Notes: a model not told the origin generated them from the sequence alone. Counted from the stretch's first letter, positions 28,257 through 38,598 are shown. The stretch: DNA of 64,000 nucleotides from Synechococcus sp. M44_DOE_062 (GCA_015295985.1 DVDX01000018.1:1-64000), one strand, 5' to 3'. Made by a program: numbers and translations.

Positions 28257-28420
28257 TCTTGCCGACCAGAAAAAAAGCTGAACTCAACCCGCTGTAGGCA
28301 TTCCAAGCTATAATCAGACTTATTTGACTTCACGGGATCTCTATGGATTCCCTAGATAGGCGGGATCCCTGTCAAGCAAAAGATGCGCCAGATCTCAAAA
28401 CCATCCCAGTGGGTAGTCAT

Positions 28421-29368
28421 TCAGTCCTTGACGGGCACCTTCTTTTCCAGCCACTGAGCCACTTGATCCGCCAGATCAACTCCTTCCAACTGACAGAGTT
28501 CTCGCAGCATTGTTGGGCTGGTCACGTTCACTTCCGTTAATCGCTCCCCAATAACATCGATCCCGACAAAGTACAGCTTCTCCTGCCTGAGCACCGGTGC
28601 CAAAGCCCCGCAGAGAGCCCGTTCTTTTTCGGTAATCTTGGTTTTTTCCACTCGACCGCCGGCAGCAACATTGCCCCGAAAATCTCCCTCTCCAGGGATC
28701 CGATTGACGGCACCCAAAGGTTCTCCTTCCAGCAGCAAAATGCGTTTGTCTCCTGCCGCCGCCTGTGGCAAATACTCCTGCACCATCACAGGCAGCCGAC
28801 CAAATTGGGTACTCATTTCAATCAACGAGTTGAGGTTTGGATCCCCAGCATTGACCCTTAGGATCCCTTCCCCACCTTTGCCACCCAAAGGCTTGAGCAC
28901 CGCCTGTCCTTCCTGTTCGACGAACTGGCGCAGCAGGCGTTTGTTGCTGCTGACACAGGTACGCGGGATCCACTCTTGGAATTGCAGGGCATAGAGCTTT
29001 TCGTTGGCCGAGCGGATCCCGGCAGGATGATTGAGCACCAGCGTGCGGCTGGGGGAGAGACGATCCAAAAGATATGTGGCATATAGATAGGCCGTATCCA
29101 CCGGCGGATCCTTGCGCATCCACACCGCCTGCATTTGGCTCAGGGGCAGCAGTTGCCGGTCTTTGACCTCATACCAGGGATCCGCCTTCAGATCCAAGCG
29201 GATTTCCTCAAGGGCTCCCCAAGTTTCCCCTTGATCCCAATAGAGATCCGCCAGGCCCAGGCAGAAAATGCGGTGCCCCCGTTTCTGCAGGGCTTCCATT
29301 AGGGCAACGCTGGTATCGTGGCCCACCTGCAACTGGGGCAACGGATCGACAATGAAAGCTACCTGCAT
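28421..29368 (-). CDS. gshB: Glutathione synthetase
   Basis: MQVAFIVDPLPQLQVGHDTSVALMEALQKRGHRIF ... VLKPLGGKGGEGILRV ... EVNVTSPTMLREL. Confidence 0.96.
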   Translation of the reverse strand: MQVAFIVDPLPQLQVGHDTSVALMEALQKRGHRIFCLGLADLYWDQGETWGALEEIRLDLKADPWYEVKDRQLLPLSQMQAVWMRKDPPVDTAYLYATYLLDRLSPSRTLVLNHPAGIRSANEKLYALQFQEWIPRTCVSSNKRLLRQFVEQEGQAVLKPLGGKGGEGILRVNAGDPNLNSLIEMSTQFGRLPVMVQEYLPQAAAGDKRILLLEGEPLGAVNRIPGEGDFRGNVAAGGRVEKTKITEKERALCGALAPVLRQEKLYFVGIDVIGERLTEVNVTSPTMLRELCQLEGVDLADQVAQWLEKKVPVKD

Positions 29369-29603
29369 GGAAGGTGTGGTTTACGAACGAAAGACTGCCC
29401 CGAGTATGCAACAAATCGGAGCCGATGGCTCTCCCCCGGTAGGCCCTTTCTACAAGAGAAGGCCCCCTCTGGAAAGCTCGATGCAGGGTTGTCTTTATTA
29501 ACATCCTCTTAACCTCGGCAAGCGGCGCAAACGTTAGCTTGATAGGTGGGCTCCCTGTTGGCCCCCAGTTTACGGCTGGGTTGGCCGGGTTTCTGGCCTA
29601 ACT

Positions 29604-30350
29604 GTGAGGAATGCTCCATCCGTGAGTGCTCCCCCTTCTCAACCCTCAGAGCCGGTTCGCATTGAAACCACGCGGGATTTGCTGGAAGCCTTGCGTGAGG
29701 GACGCTCCCTGTTGGGTGCCAACCTGGAGAATGCCTATCTCTCGCGGGGCCTGTTCGACCGCATTCAGATGCCCAAAGCCAACTTGACGCGGGCTCACTT
29801 GCGCTCGATCAGCCTGCAGCAAGCGGATCTGCGTCTGTGCAACTTTCGCCGTGCCGAGCTAGAGCGGGCCAATTTTGCCGCCTCAGATCTACGGGGATCC
29901 AGCTTCAGTCAGGCGCTGGGAGACTACAGCAACTTTACCGCTGCCAAGCTGGACAAAAGCAGCTTTCAGGGGGGCCGTTTCAGCCATTCCATCTTTCGTG
30001 AAGCCAGCTTGGTGGCTGCCAACCTGACGGAGGGGAACTTCTTTGCCGCCGACTTCCGCCAGGCCAACCTATCTCGCTGCAACCTCTCCCAGGCTGCCTT
30101 GGTGAGTTGCCAGCTTCAGTTTGCCAACCTAGAACAGGCCATTTTGGTAGGGGCCAACCTGCAGGATGCTCAGATTGAAAACATGCTCTTTAGTGGAGCC
30201 GATTTTACCGATGCCAAGCTCTCCGATGAGATGCGCAAGCTCTTGATTGAGCGGGCTAGCGGCACCAACGAGCTTACCCAGCGGGATACCCTCAACACTC
30301 TGCTGGCAGGGTTGCAGCCCAAGTCCCGTAAGCTTTTTGGCCTGCTGTGA
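29604..30350 (+). CDS. Pentapeptide repeat protein
   Basis: Repeated A(N/D)Lxx units: GANLENAYLSRGLFDRIQMPKANLTRAHLRSISLQQADLRLCNFRRAELERANFAASDLRGSSF; likely GTG start. Confidence 0.9.
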   Translation: MRNAPSVSAPPSQPSEPVRIETTRDLLEALREGRSLLGANLENAYLSRGLFDRIQMPKANLTRAHLRSISLQQADLRLCNFRRAELERANFAASDLRGSSFSQALGDYSNFTAAKLDKSSFQGGRFSHSIFREASLVAANLTEGNFFAADFRQANLSRCNLSQAALVSCQLQFANLEQAILVGANLQDAQIENMLFSGADFTDAKLSDEMRKLLIERASGTNELTQRDTLNTLLAGLQPKSRKLFGLL

Positions 30351-30389
30351 GGCTGGAGCCAGCAAGGACAACCAGGCTGAGGAGAAAGC

Positions 30390-30626
30390 TCAAAACTGGT
30401 TGAGGTCGATCCCGGCTTCCCGGGCCATGGCTCCTATCCCTTTGGTCTTGAGGGTCTTCAGGGCTTTGGTGGAAAGGCGCAAACGAACAAACCGTTTACC
30501 CTCTTCCCACCAGATGCGCTTCCACTGCAAATTGACTTCCTGCAGGCGCTTGGTGCGCCGGTGGGAGTGGGAGATGGCAAAAGCGTTGTTGCGTTTCTTG
30601 TTGGTCAGTTGGCAGCGACGTGCCAT
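30390..30626 (-). CDS. rpmB: 50S ribosomal protein L28
   Basis: [59 protein letters not shown]. Confidence 0.97.
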   Translation of the reverse strand: MARRCQLTNKKRNNAFAISHSHRRTKRLQEVNLQWKRIWWEEGKRFVRLRLSTKALKTLKTKGIGAMAREAGIDLNQF

Positions 30627-30650
30627 GGGATCAAAGTAAACTCAGCCTAG

Positions 30651-31013
30651 CTATCGTAAGGCATCTTTTTGTTGGGCAGCAAGCTGAAGCTGACTCTGCA
30701 ACTGGGCCAGCTCTGCCTTCAGTCGGTCAAAGGTTTGTTGGCAGTGGTTAACACTTCTTAAGGGCAGCTCTTCGTTTTTGGCAATGCAGGTTACTTGTAC
30801 AGAGCCATCGCCAGCCTGACGGGTGCGATCCACGAACACTTCCACCGTGACCAGTTTGGTGTAGGGATTTTTTCCGGGAGGCTCACCGGCCACCCAGTAA
30901 TCAGGGCTGTTGTGGAGAACATTGAGTTGACAGCGCTCCAAGACGGCGCGGATCGACTCGCTTAGCTGCTCGGCTGAGCCCACAAGCTGGGTAACGCAAG
31001 AGTATCGAGCCAT
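30651..31013 (-). CDS. Conserved hypothetical cyanobacterial protein
   Basis: MARYSCVTQLVGSAEQLSESIRAVLERCQLNVLHNSPDYWVAGEPPGKNPYTKLVTVEVFVDRT. Confidence 0.65.
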   Translation of the reverse strand: MARYSCVTQLVGSAEQLSESIRAVLERCQLNVLHNSPDYWVAGEPPGKNPYTKLVTVEVFVDRTRQAGDGSVQVTCIAKNEELPLRSVNHCQQTFDRLKAELAQLQSQLQLAAQQKDALR

Positions 31014-31193
31014 AGGACAAGCAAGTCACCACGGCTATCCTACCATCAAGTTTTCCGCTCCTACAGCCAAAGGCGAACCGGCAGAATTGCGCTCAAGAGT
31101 ACTCTGCACCGGCTCGGCCAACCCTGCTGCGAAGAGGTGAATTACGTTAGAACATGAACAACGCCTTCCGGCTCTTTCCCCAGGAGAGTTGCA

Positions 31194-32306
31194 ATGTCTA
31201 GGGTCTCCCGTTGGGTTCACTCTCTCTTGCTACTGGGATCCCTTGGCCTGGGTTGGATAGGTGTGTCCTTTGCCCAAGCGCAGCCCTTTCAAGCGGGCGA
31301 TCTGGATGGGGATGGCCGCTTGACGGTGCAGGATCTCAACCTGTTGGGGGCCTATTTGCGTGGAGAACGGGGATTGACCGACAACCAGATCCGAGCTGCC
31401 GATGTCGACCAGGATGGACGGATCACAGAAGCCGATTGGCGGCTGTTGCAGCAGCGCATTCAGGCAGCAACGGATGTGTCCACAGGACAGGTGCAGTTGG
31501 ATTCCGCCTATTCGGGACAGGTGGTGGATCGGCTGACGGGGCAGCCCTTGGCCGGGGTGGAGGTGGCCATTCCGGGGGCAGGTATTTCGGTGCGCACCGA
31601 TGCCCAGGGTCGGTTTCGCCTGCCAGGGCCGCTACCGGCAGAGGAAATTTTGGTGGCGCGGCTGGAGAATTATTTGCCTTATTCCCAAAGTACAGGCAGC
31701 GGTCAAGCCGGTGGGGATCGGCCTTGGCAACTGCAGTTGGAGCGCTGGGATCCCAACACAACTTTGGTGCTGGAGGCAAATGTCATCCGCCTGGGCGATA
31801 ACCAGTACTCCCCGGAATCGGCTGCCGCCGGGCAATTTCTGGGCCCTGCCCAAGGGGTGGAGATGACCCGCTCCTTCACGCTGCAACGCCTGCCTTCCCG
31901 CCCACCGGTTTTGCGGATTGGATCCCTGATTGGGTTGGATACTGCCGCCGCCTATCGGGCCGGCCAATCCCGGATCCCCAGTGCCAACATGTCTCCCATG
32001 CAAGTCATCCTGAACGGGGTGGAGGTCGAACAGATTCACCTAGGGGGAGATAACTTACAAATTCCCCTGCCGCTGCAACATCTGCGCCTGGGCCTGAACA
32101 CTGTTACCCTGCCCACCGGCAAAACCCTGATTCAGCCCAGCAGGGTTACCCGCGGCCCCCAAGTGCCGATTAGCATTCCCCTTTTCGGGGGATCCCTGCA
32201 CATCTCGGTGCCGGTGGGAGGTGATACGGTCATCCAGCACGGCGGAGCCTGGGTAGATCATGACGATGTGCAGTTGGCCAATGTGACAATCGAAATCCCC
32301 AACTGA
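31194..32306 (+). CDS. Secreted protein with type I dockerin-like domain and carboxypeptidase-regulatory-like domain
   Basis: Signal peptide; GDLDGDGRLTVQDLNLLGAYL...AADVDQDGRITEADWRLLQQRI (paired EF-hand-like loops); SGQVVDRLTGQPLAGVEVAIPGAGISVRTDAQGRFRL. Confidence 0.85.
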   Translation: MSRVSRWVHSLLLLGSLGLGWIGVSFAQAQPFQAGDLDGDGRLTVQDLNLLGAYLRGERGLTDNQIRAADVDQDGRITEADWRLLQQRIQAATDVSTGQVQLDSAYSGQVVDRLTGQPLAGVEVAIPGAGISVRTDAQGRFRLPGPLPAEEILVARLENYLPYSQSTGSGQAGGDRPWQLQLERWDPNTTLVLEANVIRLGDNQYSPESAAAGQFLGPAQGVEMTRSFTLQRLPSRPPVLRIGSLIGLDTAAAYRAGQSRIPSANMSPMQVILNGVEVEQIHLGGDNLQIPLPLQHLRLGLNTVTLPTGKTLIQPSRVTRGPQVPISIPLFGGSLHISVPVGGDTVIQHGGAWVDHDDVQLANVTIEIPN

Positions 32307-32634
32307 CCCTGATCCGCCTAAGGTTCGCGCCCTCTGTAGCAAATGCTGGGATCCAGGCTGAGCAGGCCACAGGATCTGTTCTGTTAGCTAAAAGTTTGAG
32401 CCCGCTTTCGATAACTGAGTCATCTGATAACAAGGGGAATGGGTTTGTCCAACAATTGGAAGATACCTCTTCCAATAGTAGGCATACTGCAGTTGCTGAA
32501 TGGCTCCTCTTCGATACCTCCGTAAGTTCTGCACATCTCGATCTTCAAGAGGGATCCCTGAGGTGGCCCATTTGAGTGAGGTCAAATCCCGGCAACCGAT
32601 CAGACCGATTAACCCAAACCCAGGAGAGCTAACT

Positions 32635-33777
32635 ATGAGCATGAATAGGGCTTCTAGCTTCCCCTTAACCTGGCTGTGGACGGGATCCCTGGCCCTGGGA
32701 GTGACGGCCCTGGTGACCCGCCAAGCAATCTGGGGGCTTTTACCTTTGGCCGTGGCCTATCCTGCCATCCGCCGCCACGAAGAACAGCTTGGCCAAGCTC
32801 TGGAGCAAACTTGGATCCAGCAGCAGCAGACAGCAACCCGACTGGAGACCCTGCAGGCGCGGTTCGAGGCGTTGGAAGCTCGGCCCACGGCTGAACTGTC
32901 CCCCATGCAGCAGACCTTGGCTTCCCTGGCTGCAGCCATTCAACAGCTTGAGCGGAAAGCAAAGGTTTTAGAGTCCACCTGGGTACAGCAGCAGCAGACG
33001 GCGGCCCAACTGGAAACATTGCAAGGGCGGATCGACGCTCTCGAAGCTCGGCCTGTGTCTCATCTGTCCGTGCGGCAACAGCTAGCCCCCACCACCCAGG
33101 CCATCCAGCAAATCCAGCAGCGGTTAAAAGCCGTGGAGCTGCGGTTAAATGCTCTGCCGTCATCCCAGATCCAAGTGACTCTGGAGCAACTGGAGTCTGT
33201 ACGGGCGCAACTCCAACACCTGCAACAGCTTGTGGCATCCCAGCCGACCCCCGCTTTCCCCCGCAAGGCCCTGGGGGTGTTCATCGACACGGCCAATCTC
33301 CACGCCAGCGCCCAACAGTGGGGATCCCATCTCGACTACCCCAGTCTGCTGAACTGGCTGGCCCAGAGCAGATCCGAAATGGAAGTGCATATTTACACTG
33401 GGGTGGATCCCCACAACTTAGCTCAACGTCGTTTCTTACGGGAGTTGAGAAGGCAGGGCTATCGGGTAGTCCGCAGGCCGGTGATGGTTCGCGCCGACGG
33501 CAGCCGCAAAGCCAACCTGGATGGAGAGCTGATTGTGGATATGATGACGATGTGCTCCCGCTACGAGACAGTGCTGCTGCTGAGCGGGGAGGGAGATTTT
33601 GTGCCCGCTCTCAAGCATATCCGCCGCCAAGGCTGCCGGTTGGAGGTAGCCGCCTACAGGCCGAATACAAACCCGGAGCTAATTCGGATAGCCGATCGGT
33701 TTGTCGATTTGTGCGCTTGGCAGGGGACAGGAACGCTGGTGCCGCTACCTGCAAAACAGACTCCAGCCACCGGCTAA
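32635..33777 (+). CDS. Membrane-anchored coiled-coil protein with LabA-like NYN (PIN-like) domain
   Basis: N-term TM; duplicated coiled-coil; LGVFIDTANLHASAQQWG...NLDGELIVDMMTM...TVLLLSGEGDFVPALKHIRRQGCRLEVAAY. Confidence 0.85.
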   Translation: MSMNRASSFPLTWLWTGSLALGVTALVTRQAIWGLLPLAVAYPAIRRHEEQLGQALEQTWIQQQQTATRLETLQARFEALEARPTAELSPMQQTLASLAAAIQQLERKAKVLESTWVQQQQTAAQLETLQGRIDALEARPVSHLSVRQQLAPTTQAIQQIQQRLKAVELRLNALPSSQIQVTLEQLESVRAQLQHLQQLVASQPTPAFPRKALGVFIDTANLHASAQQWGSHLDYPSLLNWLAQSRSEMEVHIYTGVDPHNLAQRRFLRELRRQGYRVVRRPVMVRADGSRKANLDGELIVDMMTMCSRYETVLLLSGEGDFVPALKHIRRQGCRLEVAAYRPNTNPELIRIADRFVDLCAWQGTGTLVPLPAKQTPATG

Positions 33778-33857
33778 ACCTTGCCATCTCAACGCCTGAG
33801 CTTCACTTGGATCAACCTTGTCCAAGAAGTTAACTTAACCCCAATCGGAGAATCCAG

Positions 33858-34475
33858 ATGTCAACGCAACTCACACAGCGGTTTGCGGAGGCAATGCACT
33901 ATGCTCACCGCTGGCACGCTTCTCAAACCCGCAAGGGAACCGGGATCCCCTACCTCAGCCATCTGTTGGCCGTAGCAGCCATCGCCCTGGAGCATGGGGC
34001 GGATGAAGATGAAGCGATTGCCGCTCTGCTCCACGACAGCTTAGAGGACGGCCCCCACAACACGGGCGAGCCCCGCGCCCAGATCGAGCAGCAGATCCGG
34101 GAGCACTTTGGAGAACGAGTGCTGCAGATCATTCTCGGCTGTACCGATACCCGCAGCGATGGCTCTCTGGGAACAGACAAAGAAGATTGGGCAGAGCGCA
34201 AAACTGCCTACCTGGAGCATTTGGAAACCGCAGATCCCTCGGTTTTGTTGGTGGCCGCCGCCGACAAGCTGCACAACGCCCGCTGCATCTTGCGGGATTT
34301 TCGCCAAGTGGGGGATGAACTCTGGCAGCGGTTTTCTGCCGGAAAAGAGGGATCCCTGTGGTACTACCGATCGTTGGCAGAGATTCTGGGGCGACGGCTG
34401 CCTGGCAGGCTATCAGCAGAGCTTCAAGAGCTGGTGGCTGAATTGCAATGCCAAGCTGGAGCAGCAATGCCTTGA
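33858..34475 (+). CDS. HD-domain (p)ppGpp hydrolase-like phosphohydrolase
   Basis: RFAEAMHYAHRWHASQTRKGTGIPYLSHLLAVAAIALEHGADEDEAIAALLHDSLEDG. Confidence 0.88.
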   Translation: MSTQLTQRFAEAMHYAHRWHASQTRKGTGIPYLSHLLAVAAIALEHGADEDEAIAALLHDSLEDGPHNTGEPRAQIEQQIREHFGERVLQIILGCTDTRSDGSLGTDKEDWAERKTAYLEHLETADPSVLLVAAADKLHNARCILRDFRQVGDELWQRFSAGKEGSLWYYRSLAEILGRRLPGRLSAELQELVAELQCQAGAAMP

Positions 34476-34546
34476 CAGAGACAACCAGGGCTGAAGAAAA
34501 TGCTGAGGGCAGCCCTATTCATCGCACTTTATTGGGTCACGCACCT

Positions 34547-34984
34547 ATGGTTCTTGCTGTTGGCACCCCCGCTCCTGGTTTCAACACCACTGACACCCAG
34601 GGCAACCAAGTCTCTCTGGCTGATTTTGCCGGGAAAACTGTTGTTCTCTACTTTTATCCCAAAGACGACACCCCCGGCTGTACCAAAGAAGCCTGTGGAT
34701 TCCGCGACGCCTACGCCGATTACCAGAGCAAGGACGTGGTGGTGCTGGGGGTGAGCATGGACGACCAAGCCTCTCACCAAAGGTTCACCGAAAAATACAA
34801 CTTGCCTTTCCCCCTACTGGTGGATAGCAGTGGGGTGATTACCCGCGCCTACGATGTGGATGGGGGCGGCTACGCCAAGCGGGTGACCTACGTCATTGAT
34901 GGTGAGGGCAAAATTGCCAAGGTCTACCAGAACATCAATACCGAAACCCATGCCCGCGATATTTTGGCGGATTTGGGGTTGTAA
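34547..34984 (+). CDS. bcp: Thioredoxin-dependent peroxiredoxin (Bcp/PrxQ)
   Basis: VLAVGTPAPGFNTTDTQGNQVSLADFAGKTVVLYFYPKDDTPGCTKEACGFRD. Confidence 0.96.
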   Translation: MVLAVGTPAPGFNTTDTQGNQVSLADFAGKTVVLYFYPKDDTPGCTKEACGFRDAYADYQSKDVVVLGVSMDDQASHQRFTEKYNLPFPLLVDSSGVITRAYDVDGGGYAKRVTYVIDGEGKIAKVYQNINTETHARDILADLGL

Positions 34985-35033
34985 AGACTCTGCCTCTTTT
35001 CAGCACTCTTAGGTGGGTTCCCGACCTTTGCGC

Positions 35034-35861
35034 ATGAACGACGACATTCCGGTCGCGCGTCGCCAGTCCACTCCAGTGAAAAAAGCGCAAGGTTCGGTGG
35101 CTGCCTTGGGGTTGCGCCTGGGCTTGGGCCTGGTATTGGTTGGGCTGGTGCTCTTGGCGGGTTGGGGGATGGAGAAGTTACCGGGATCCCAGCAGGCGGC
35201 GGATCCCCAAGTTCTGGAAGAAGTCGGTCAGCCCCCTCTGCCGCAGCCAACTGTGCAGAATGGGCGAGCTTCCTTGCTGGGGCACTATGCCTATTCCGAA
35301 GCTCCTGTAGACAGCTTGCGGGTGGTAGGCCACTACCACGGTCGCGAGGTGCGCCTACGCCAGGCGGCTGCCGCAAGTTACCTTCGCATGAGCGAAGCAG
35401 CTCGGGCCGCTGGGATCCGCCTTGTCCCCATTTCGGGGTTTCGCTCCATTGCAGATCAGGAGTTTTTGTTTTTTCAATTGGCCCAATCGCGAGCCTTGCG
35501 ACCCGAGGAACGAGCTGCTGTCAGCGCTCCCCCTGGCTACAGCGAGCACCACACCGGTTATGCCATCGACATTGGGGATGCCGAGTTTCCCCAGTGGGAT
35601 ACCCAAGAAGCCTTTGAGACCACTCCCGCCTTCCGTTGGCTGCAGAGCCATGCAGCCCGCTTTGGCTTTGAGCTGTCTTTCCCCAGAAACAACCCTCAGG
35701 GGGTAAGCTACGAACCCTGGCACTGGCGTTTTGTGGGCGACCGTGACAGCCTGGAAACCTTCTACGCTCCCCAAATCAAACCATTCCCAAATCAGCACAA
35801 TCAAACCGAGACCCTTCCTCTCCCGTCTTCTAGAGGGAGAAGAGCTGAGAGCGAGGGCTAA
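35034..35861 (+). CDS. D-alanyl-D-alanine carboxypeptidase family protein (VanY type)
   Basis: LVPISGFRSIADQEFLF...GYSEHHTGYAIDIGD...YEPWHWRFVG. Confidence 0.93.
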   Translation: MNDDIPVARRQSTPVKKAQGSVAALGLRLGLGLVLVGLVLLAGWGMEKLPGSQQAADPQVLEEVGQPPLPQPTVQNGRASLLGHYAYSEAPVDSLRVVGHYHGREVRLRQAAAASYLRMSEAARAAGIRLVPISGFRSIADQEFLFFQLAQSRALRPEERAAVSAPPGYSEHHTGYAIDIGDAEFPQWDTQEAFETTPAFRWLQSHAARFGFELSFPRNNPQGVSYEPWHWRFVGDRDSLETFYAPQIKPFPNQHNQTETLPLPSSRGRRAESEG

Positions 35862-35960
35862 CTCTTTCGGGGAAAGGGGTAGGTCTTTAGGACTACTGCA
35901 CTGCCCTCTTCCTTGCTAAGGATCTCGTTCCCCCTTGAATGGGATCAAAAGGCTGAGCAA

Positions 35961-36031
35961 GCGGATGACGCGATTCGAACGCGCGACCGTCTCGTTGGCA
36001 ACGAGAAGCTCTACCACTGAGCTACATCCGC
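35961..36031 (-). tRNA. tRNA-Gly (GCC)
   Basis: Minus strand GCGGATGTAGCTCAGTGGTAGAGCTTCTCGTTGCCAACGAGACGGTCGCGCGTTCGAATCGCGTCATCCGC; full cloverleaf, anticodon loop TTGCCAA. Confidence 0.97.
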
Positions 36032-36183
36032 ATCGGGAAAACTATGATGGCAAGTTTTGCGGTGGTTTGTCAAGTCAGGGATCCCTGGCCCATTTTGTTC
36101 CAGAATGAGAGAAGTTCATCTTTCTTTGCAGTTGCGCAAAGTCTGGGTGGGATCCCGGGCAGCGCTTGTTTGAGGGTATCGCT

Positions 36184-37626
36184 ATGCGGGTAGCCATTAT
36201 TGGGGCAGGGTTGGCCGGGTTGGCGACGGCGGTCGATTTGGTCGAGGCAGGGCATGAGGTGCAGCTCTACGAGGCGCGACCTTTTGTCGGCGGCAAGGTG
36301 GGATCCTGGCAGGATGCCGATGGCAACCACATCGAGATGGGGCTGCACGTTTTTTTCTGTAACTACAGCAACTTGTTTGCTGTGATGAAGAAAGTGGGAG
36401 CCTACGAGAACCTGCTGCCTAAGCAGCACACCCACACCTTTGTCAACCGAGGCGGGCAGACGGCCAGTCTGGATTTTCGCTTTCCCCTGGGGGCGCCTTT
36501 CAACGGCCTCAAAGCTTTTTTCACCACCGAGCAGCTCTCTTGGGCAGACAAGCTGCGCAATGCTCTGGCGCTGGGCACCAGTCCTTTGATTCGCGGCTTG
36601 CTGGACTATGAAGGGGCAATGCGGCAAATTCGCGCCTTGGATCGGATGAGCTTTGCCGATTGGTTTCGGCGGCATGGGGGATCCGAGGGCAGCCTGAAGC
36701 GGATGTGGAACCCGATTGCCTATGCCTTGGGCTTTATCGATACGGAGCAGATTTCTGCCCGCTGTATGCTGACGATCTTTCAGATGTTTGCCAGCAAAAC
36801 AGAGGCTTCCAAGCTCAATCTCCTCAAGGGATCCCCGGACACCTACCTCACTCAGCCCATCGTCCGCTACATCCAAGCCCGCGGGGGCCAGATCCACACC
36901 CGCAGAGGGGTCAGCCGCATTGAAGTGAGCGACTCTCCTCCCTACCCGGTGACCGGCCTGCTTTTGGCCAATGGAGAGCGGGTAGAGGCAGATGTGTACG
37001 TGTGCGCAGCGGCGGTGGAAGGGGCCAAGCGGCTGATCCCGGAAGTGTGGCGGCAGTGGCCACAGTTCGCCAACCTCTACAAGCTGGAATCCGTACCGGT
37101 GGCCACGGTGCAATTGCGCTTCGATGGCTGGGTGACGGAGCTGAACCCCTCAGGCCAGGCCAAACGAGCCAGCGAACACCCGCAAGCTCTTGGCATCGAT
37201 AATCTCCTCTACACCGCCGATGCCGATTTTTCCTGTTTTGCCGATCTGGCCCTCACCAGCCCCGCCGACTACTACAAACCCGGCCAGGGGTCCCTTTTAC
37301 AATGCGTGCTCACACCGGGGGATCCCTTCATTTCCATGCCCAACGAGCAAATTGCCCAGCACGTGTTGCACCAAGTCCACGAGCTGTTTCCCTCATCCCG
37401 GCAACTGAACATGACCTGGTACAGCGTGGTGAAACTGGCCCACTCCCTCTATCGAGAAGCGCCGGGAATGGATCCCTATCGCCCACAGCAAAAGACCCCA
37501 ATACCCAACTTCTTTTTTGCCGGCAGCTACACCGCCCAAGACTACATCGACAGCATGGAAGGGGCCACCCTCTCCGGCCACCTGGCTGCTCAGGCCATTC
37601 TGGCTGCCCACAGGGATCCCCAATAG
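36184..37626 (+). CDS. zds: Zeta-carotene desaturase
   Basis: [42 protein letters not shown] ... [61 protein letters not shown]. Confidence 0.95.
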   Translation: MRVAIIGAGLAGLATAVDLVEAGHEVQLYEARPFVGGKVGSWQDADGNHIEMGLHVFFCNYSNLFAVMKKVGAYENLLPKQHTHTFVNRGGQTASLDFRFPLGAPFNGLKAFFTTEQLSWADKLRNALALGTSPLIRGLLDYEGAMRQIRALDRMSFADWFRRHGGSEGSLKRMWNPIAYALGFIDTEQISARCMLTIFQMFASKTEASKLNLLKGSPDTYLTQPIVRYIQARGGQIHTRRGVSRIEVSDSPPYPVTGLLLANGERVEADVYVCAAAVEGAKRLIPEVWRQWPQFANLYKLESVPVATVQLRFDGWVTELNPSGQAKRASEHPQALGIDNLLYTADADFSCFADLALTSPADYYKPGQGSLLQCVLTPGDPFISMPNEQIAQHVLHQVHELFPSSRQLNMTWYSVVKLAHSLYREAPGMDPYRPQQKTPIPNFFFAGSYTAQDYIDSMEGATLSGHLAAQAILAAHRDPQ

Positions 37627-37658
37627 GAGGACTTTCACCTGATGGCACTTGACCCCTT

Positions 37659-37879
37659 TGACATACTCCCCGTCATAAAGGGCGAGGATTCCGGTTCCTG
37701 GTTCTGCTACGGCACTGCCTCTGTCGGGTTGCCCTCCCATTCGCGCCAGCGGGACGGAGTCCTTGAAGTCTGCACTCTTTATTGCTACGCAACGCGGCGC
37801 GACCGCTTTAGCGGCGCGGTTCCCGTCAGGGTGCCGTAGGCATAGCGCTTTGCGTCAGCATGAGTGCGGGAGTATGTCA
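37659..37879. mobile_element. MITE-like element (~221 bp) with perfect 12-bp terminal inverted repeats
   Basis: TGACATACTCCC at 37659-37670 and GGGAGTATGTCA at 37868-37879; no coding capacity; contains two dispersed hairpin repeats. Confidence 0.65.
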
Positions 37880-38022
37880 CAGTGGGTACCAGAAGTCTTG
37901 GACCAAAGTCGAGAGTTGGGTAGAAGTCCAGCCCTTCGCGCCCTTCGCCAAAAAATACGCTCCATCTTAGGGGATCAATGCGAGCCACAGGCCGCATACC
38001 CTGAGAGTCTTGCCCAGGAAGG

Positions 38023-38598
38023 ATGATGATCGCCCTCAACCTGCAGCCGGCTGTGAATTTAACCGATGAAGTTTTCGAGCAGCTTTGTCGGCAGAATCCT
38101 GAGCTGCGCCTGGAACGCACTGCCCGAGGAGAACTGATCGCCATGGCCCCTGCAGGCAGCGAAAGTGGATTCCGCAATGCCGACCTACTGGGCCAACTTT
38201 GGCAGTGGAATCGACGCAAGAACTTAGGTTTTGTCTTTGACTCTTCCGCCGGTTTTGCCTTGCCCAATGGGGCCATTCGCTCTCCCGATGCCGCTTGGAT
38301 GGCCAAAGAGCGCTGGCAGCAGCTCACCCCAGAGCAGCGCCGTCGGTTTGCTCCTCTGTGCCCTGACTTTGTGCTGGAACTGAAGTCTCCTGCTGACGAG
38401 CTGGCCACCCTTCAGGCCAAGCTGCAGGAGTACCTGGACAACGGATCCCAACTGGGCTGGTTAATCGACCCGGAAAGCGGGAAGGTCTATGTCTATCGCC
38501 CAGGTCAGCCGGTGCAAGTTCTGGAGCGGCCTACCAGCTTGTCTGGGGATCCCGTTCTCCCTGGCTTTGTGGTGGATCTCACCTTAATCTGGGGATAA
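38023..38598 (+). CDS. Uma2-family (DUF820) putative restriction-endonuclease-fold protein
   Basis: LRLERTARGELIAMAPAGSESGFRNADLLGQLWQW...SPDAAWMAKERWQQL...PDFVLELKSPADELATLQAKLQEYLDNGSQLGWLIDP. Confidence 0.93.
   Translation: MMIALNLQPAVNLTDEVFEQLCRQNPELRLERTARGELIAMAPAGSESGFRNADLLGQLWQWNRRKNLGFVFDSSAGFALPNGAIRSPDAAWMAKERWQQLTPEQRRRFAPLCPDFVLELKSPADELATLQAKLQEYLDNGSQLGWLIDPESGKVYVYRPGQPVQVLERPTSLSGDPVLPGFVVDLTLIWG

Noticed and set aside
36070-37113. 347-aa ORF antisense to zds
   Set aside because: Shadow ORF; composition artefact, zds is clear.
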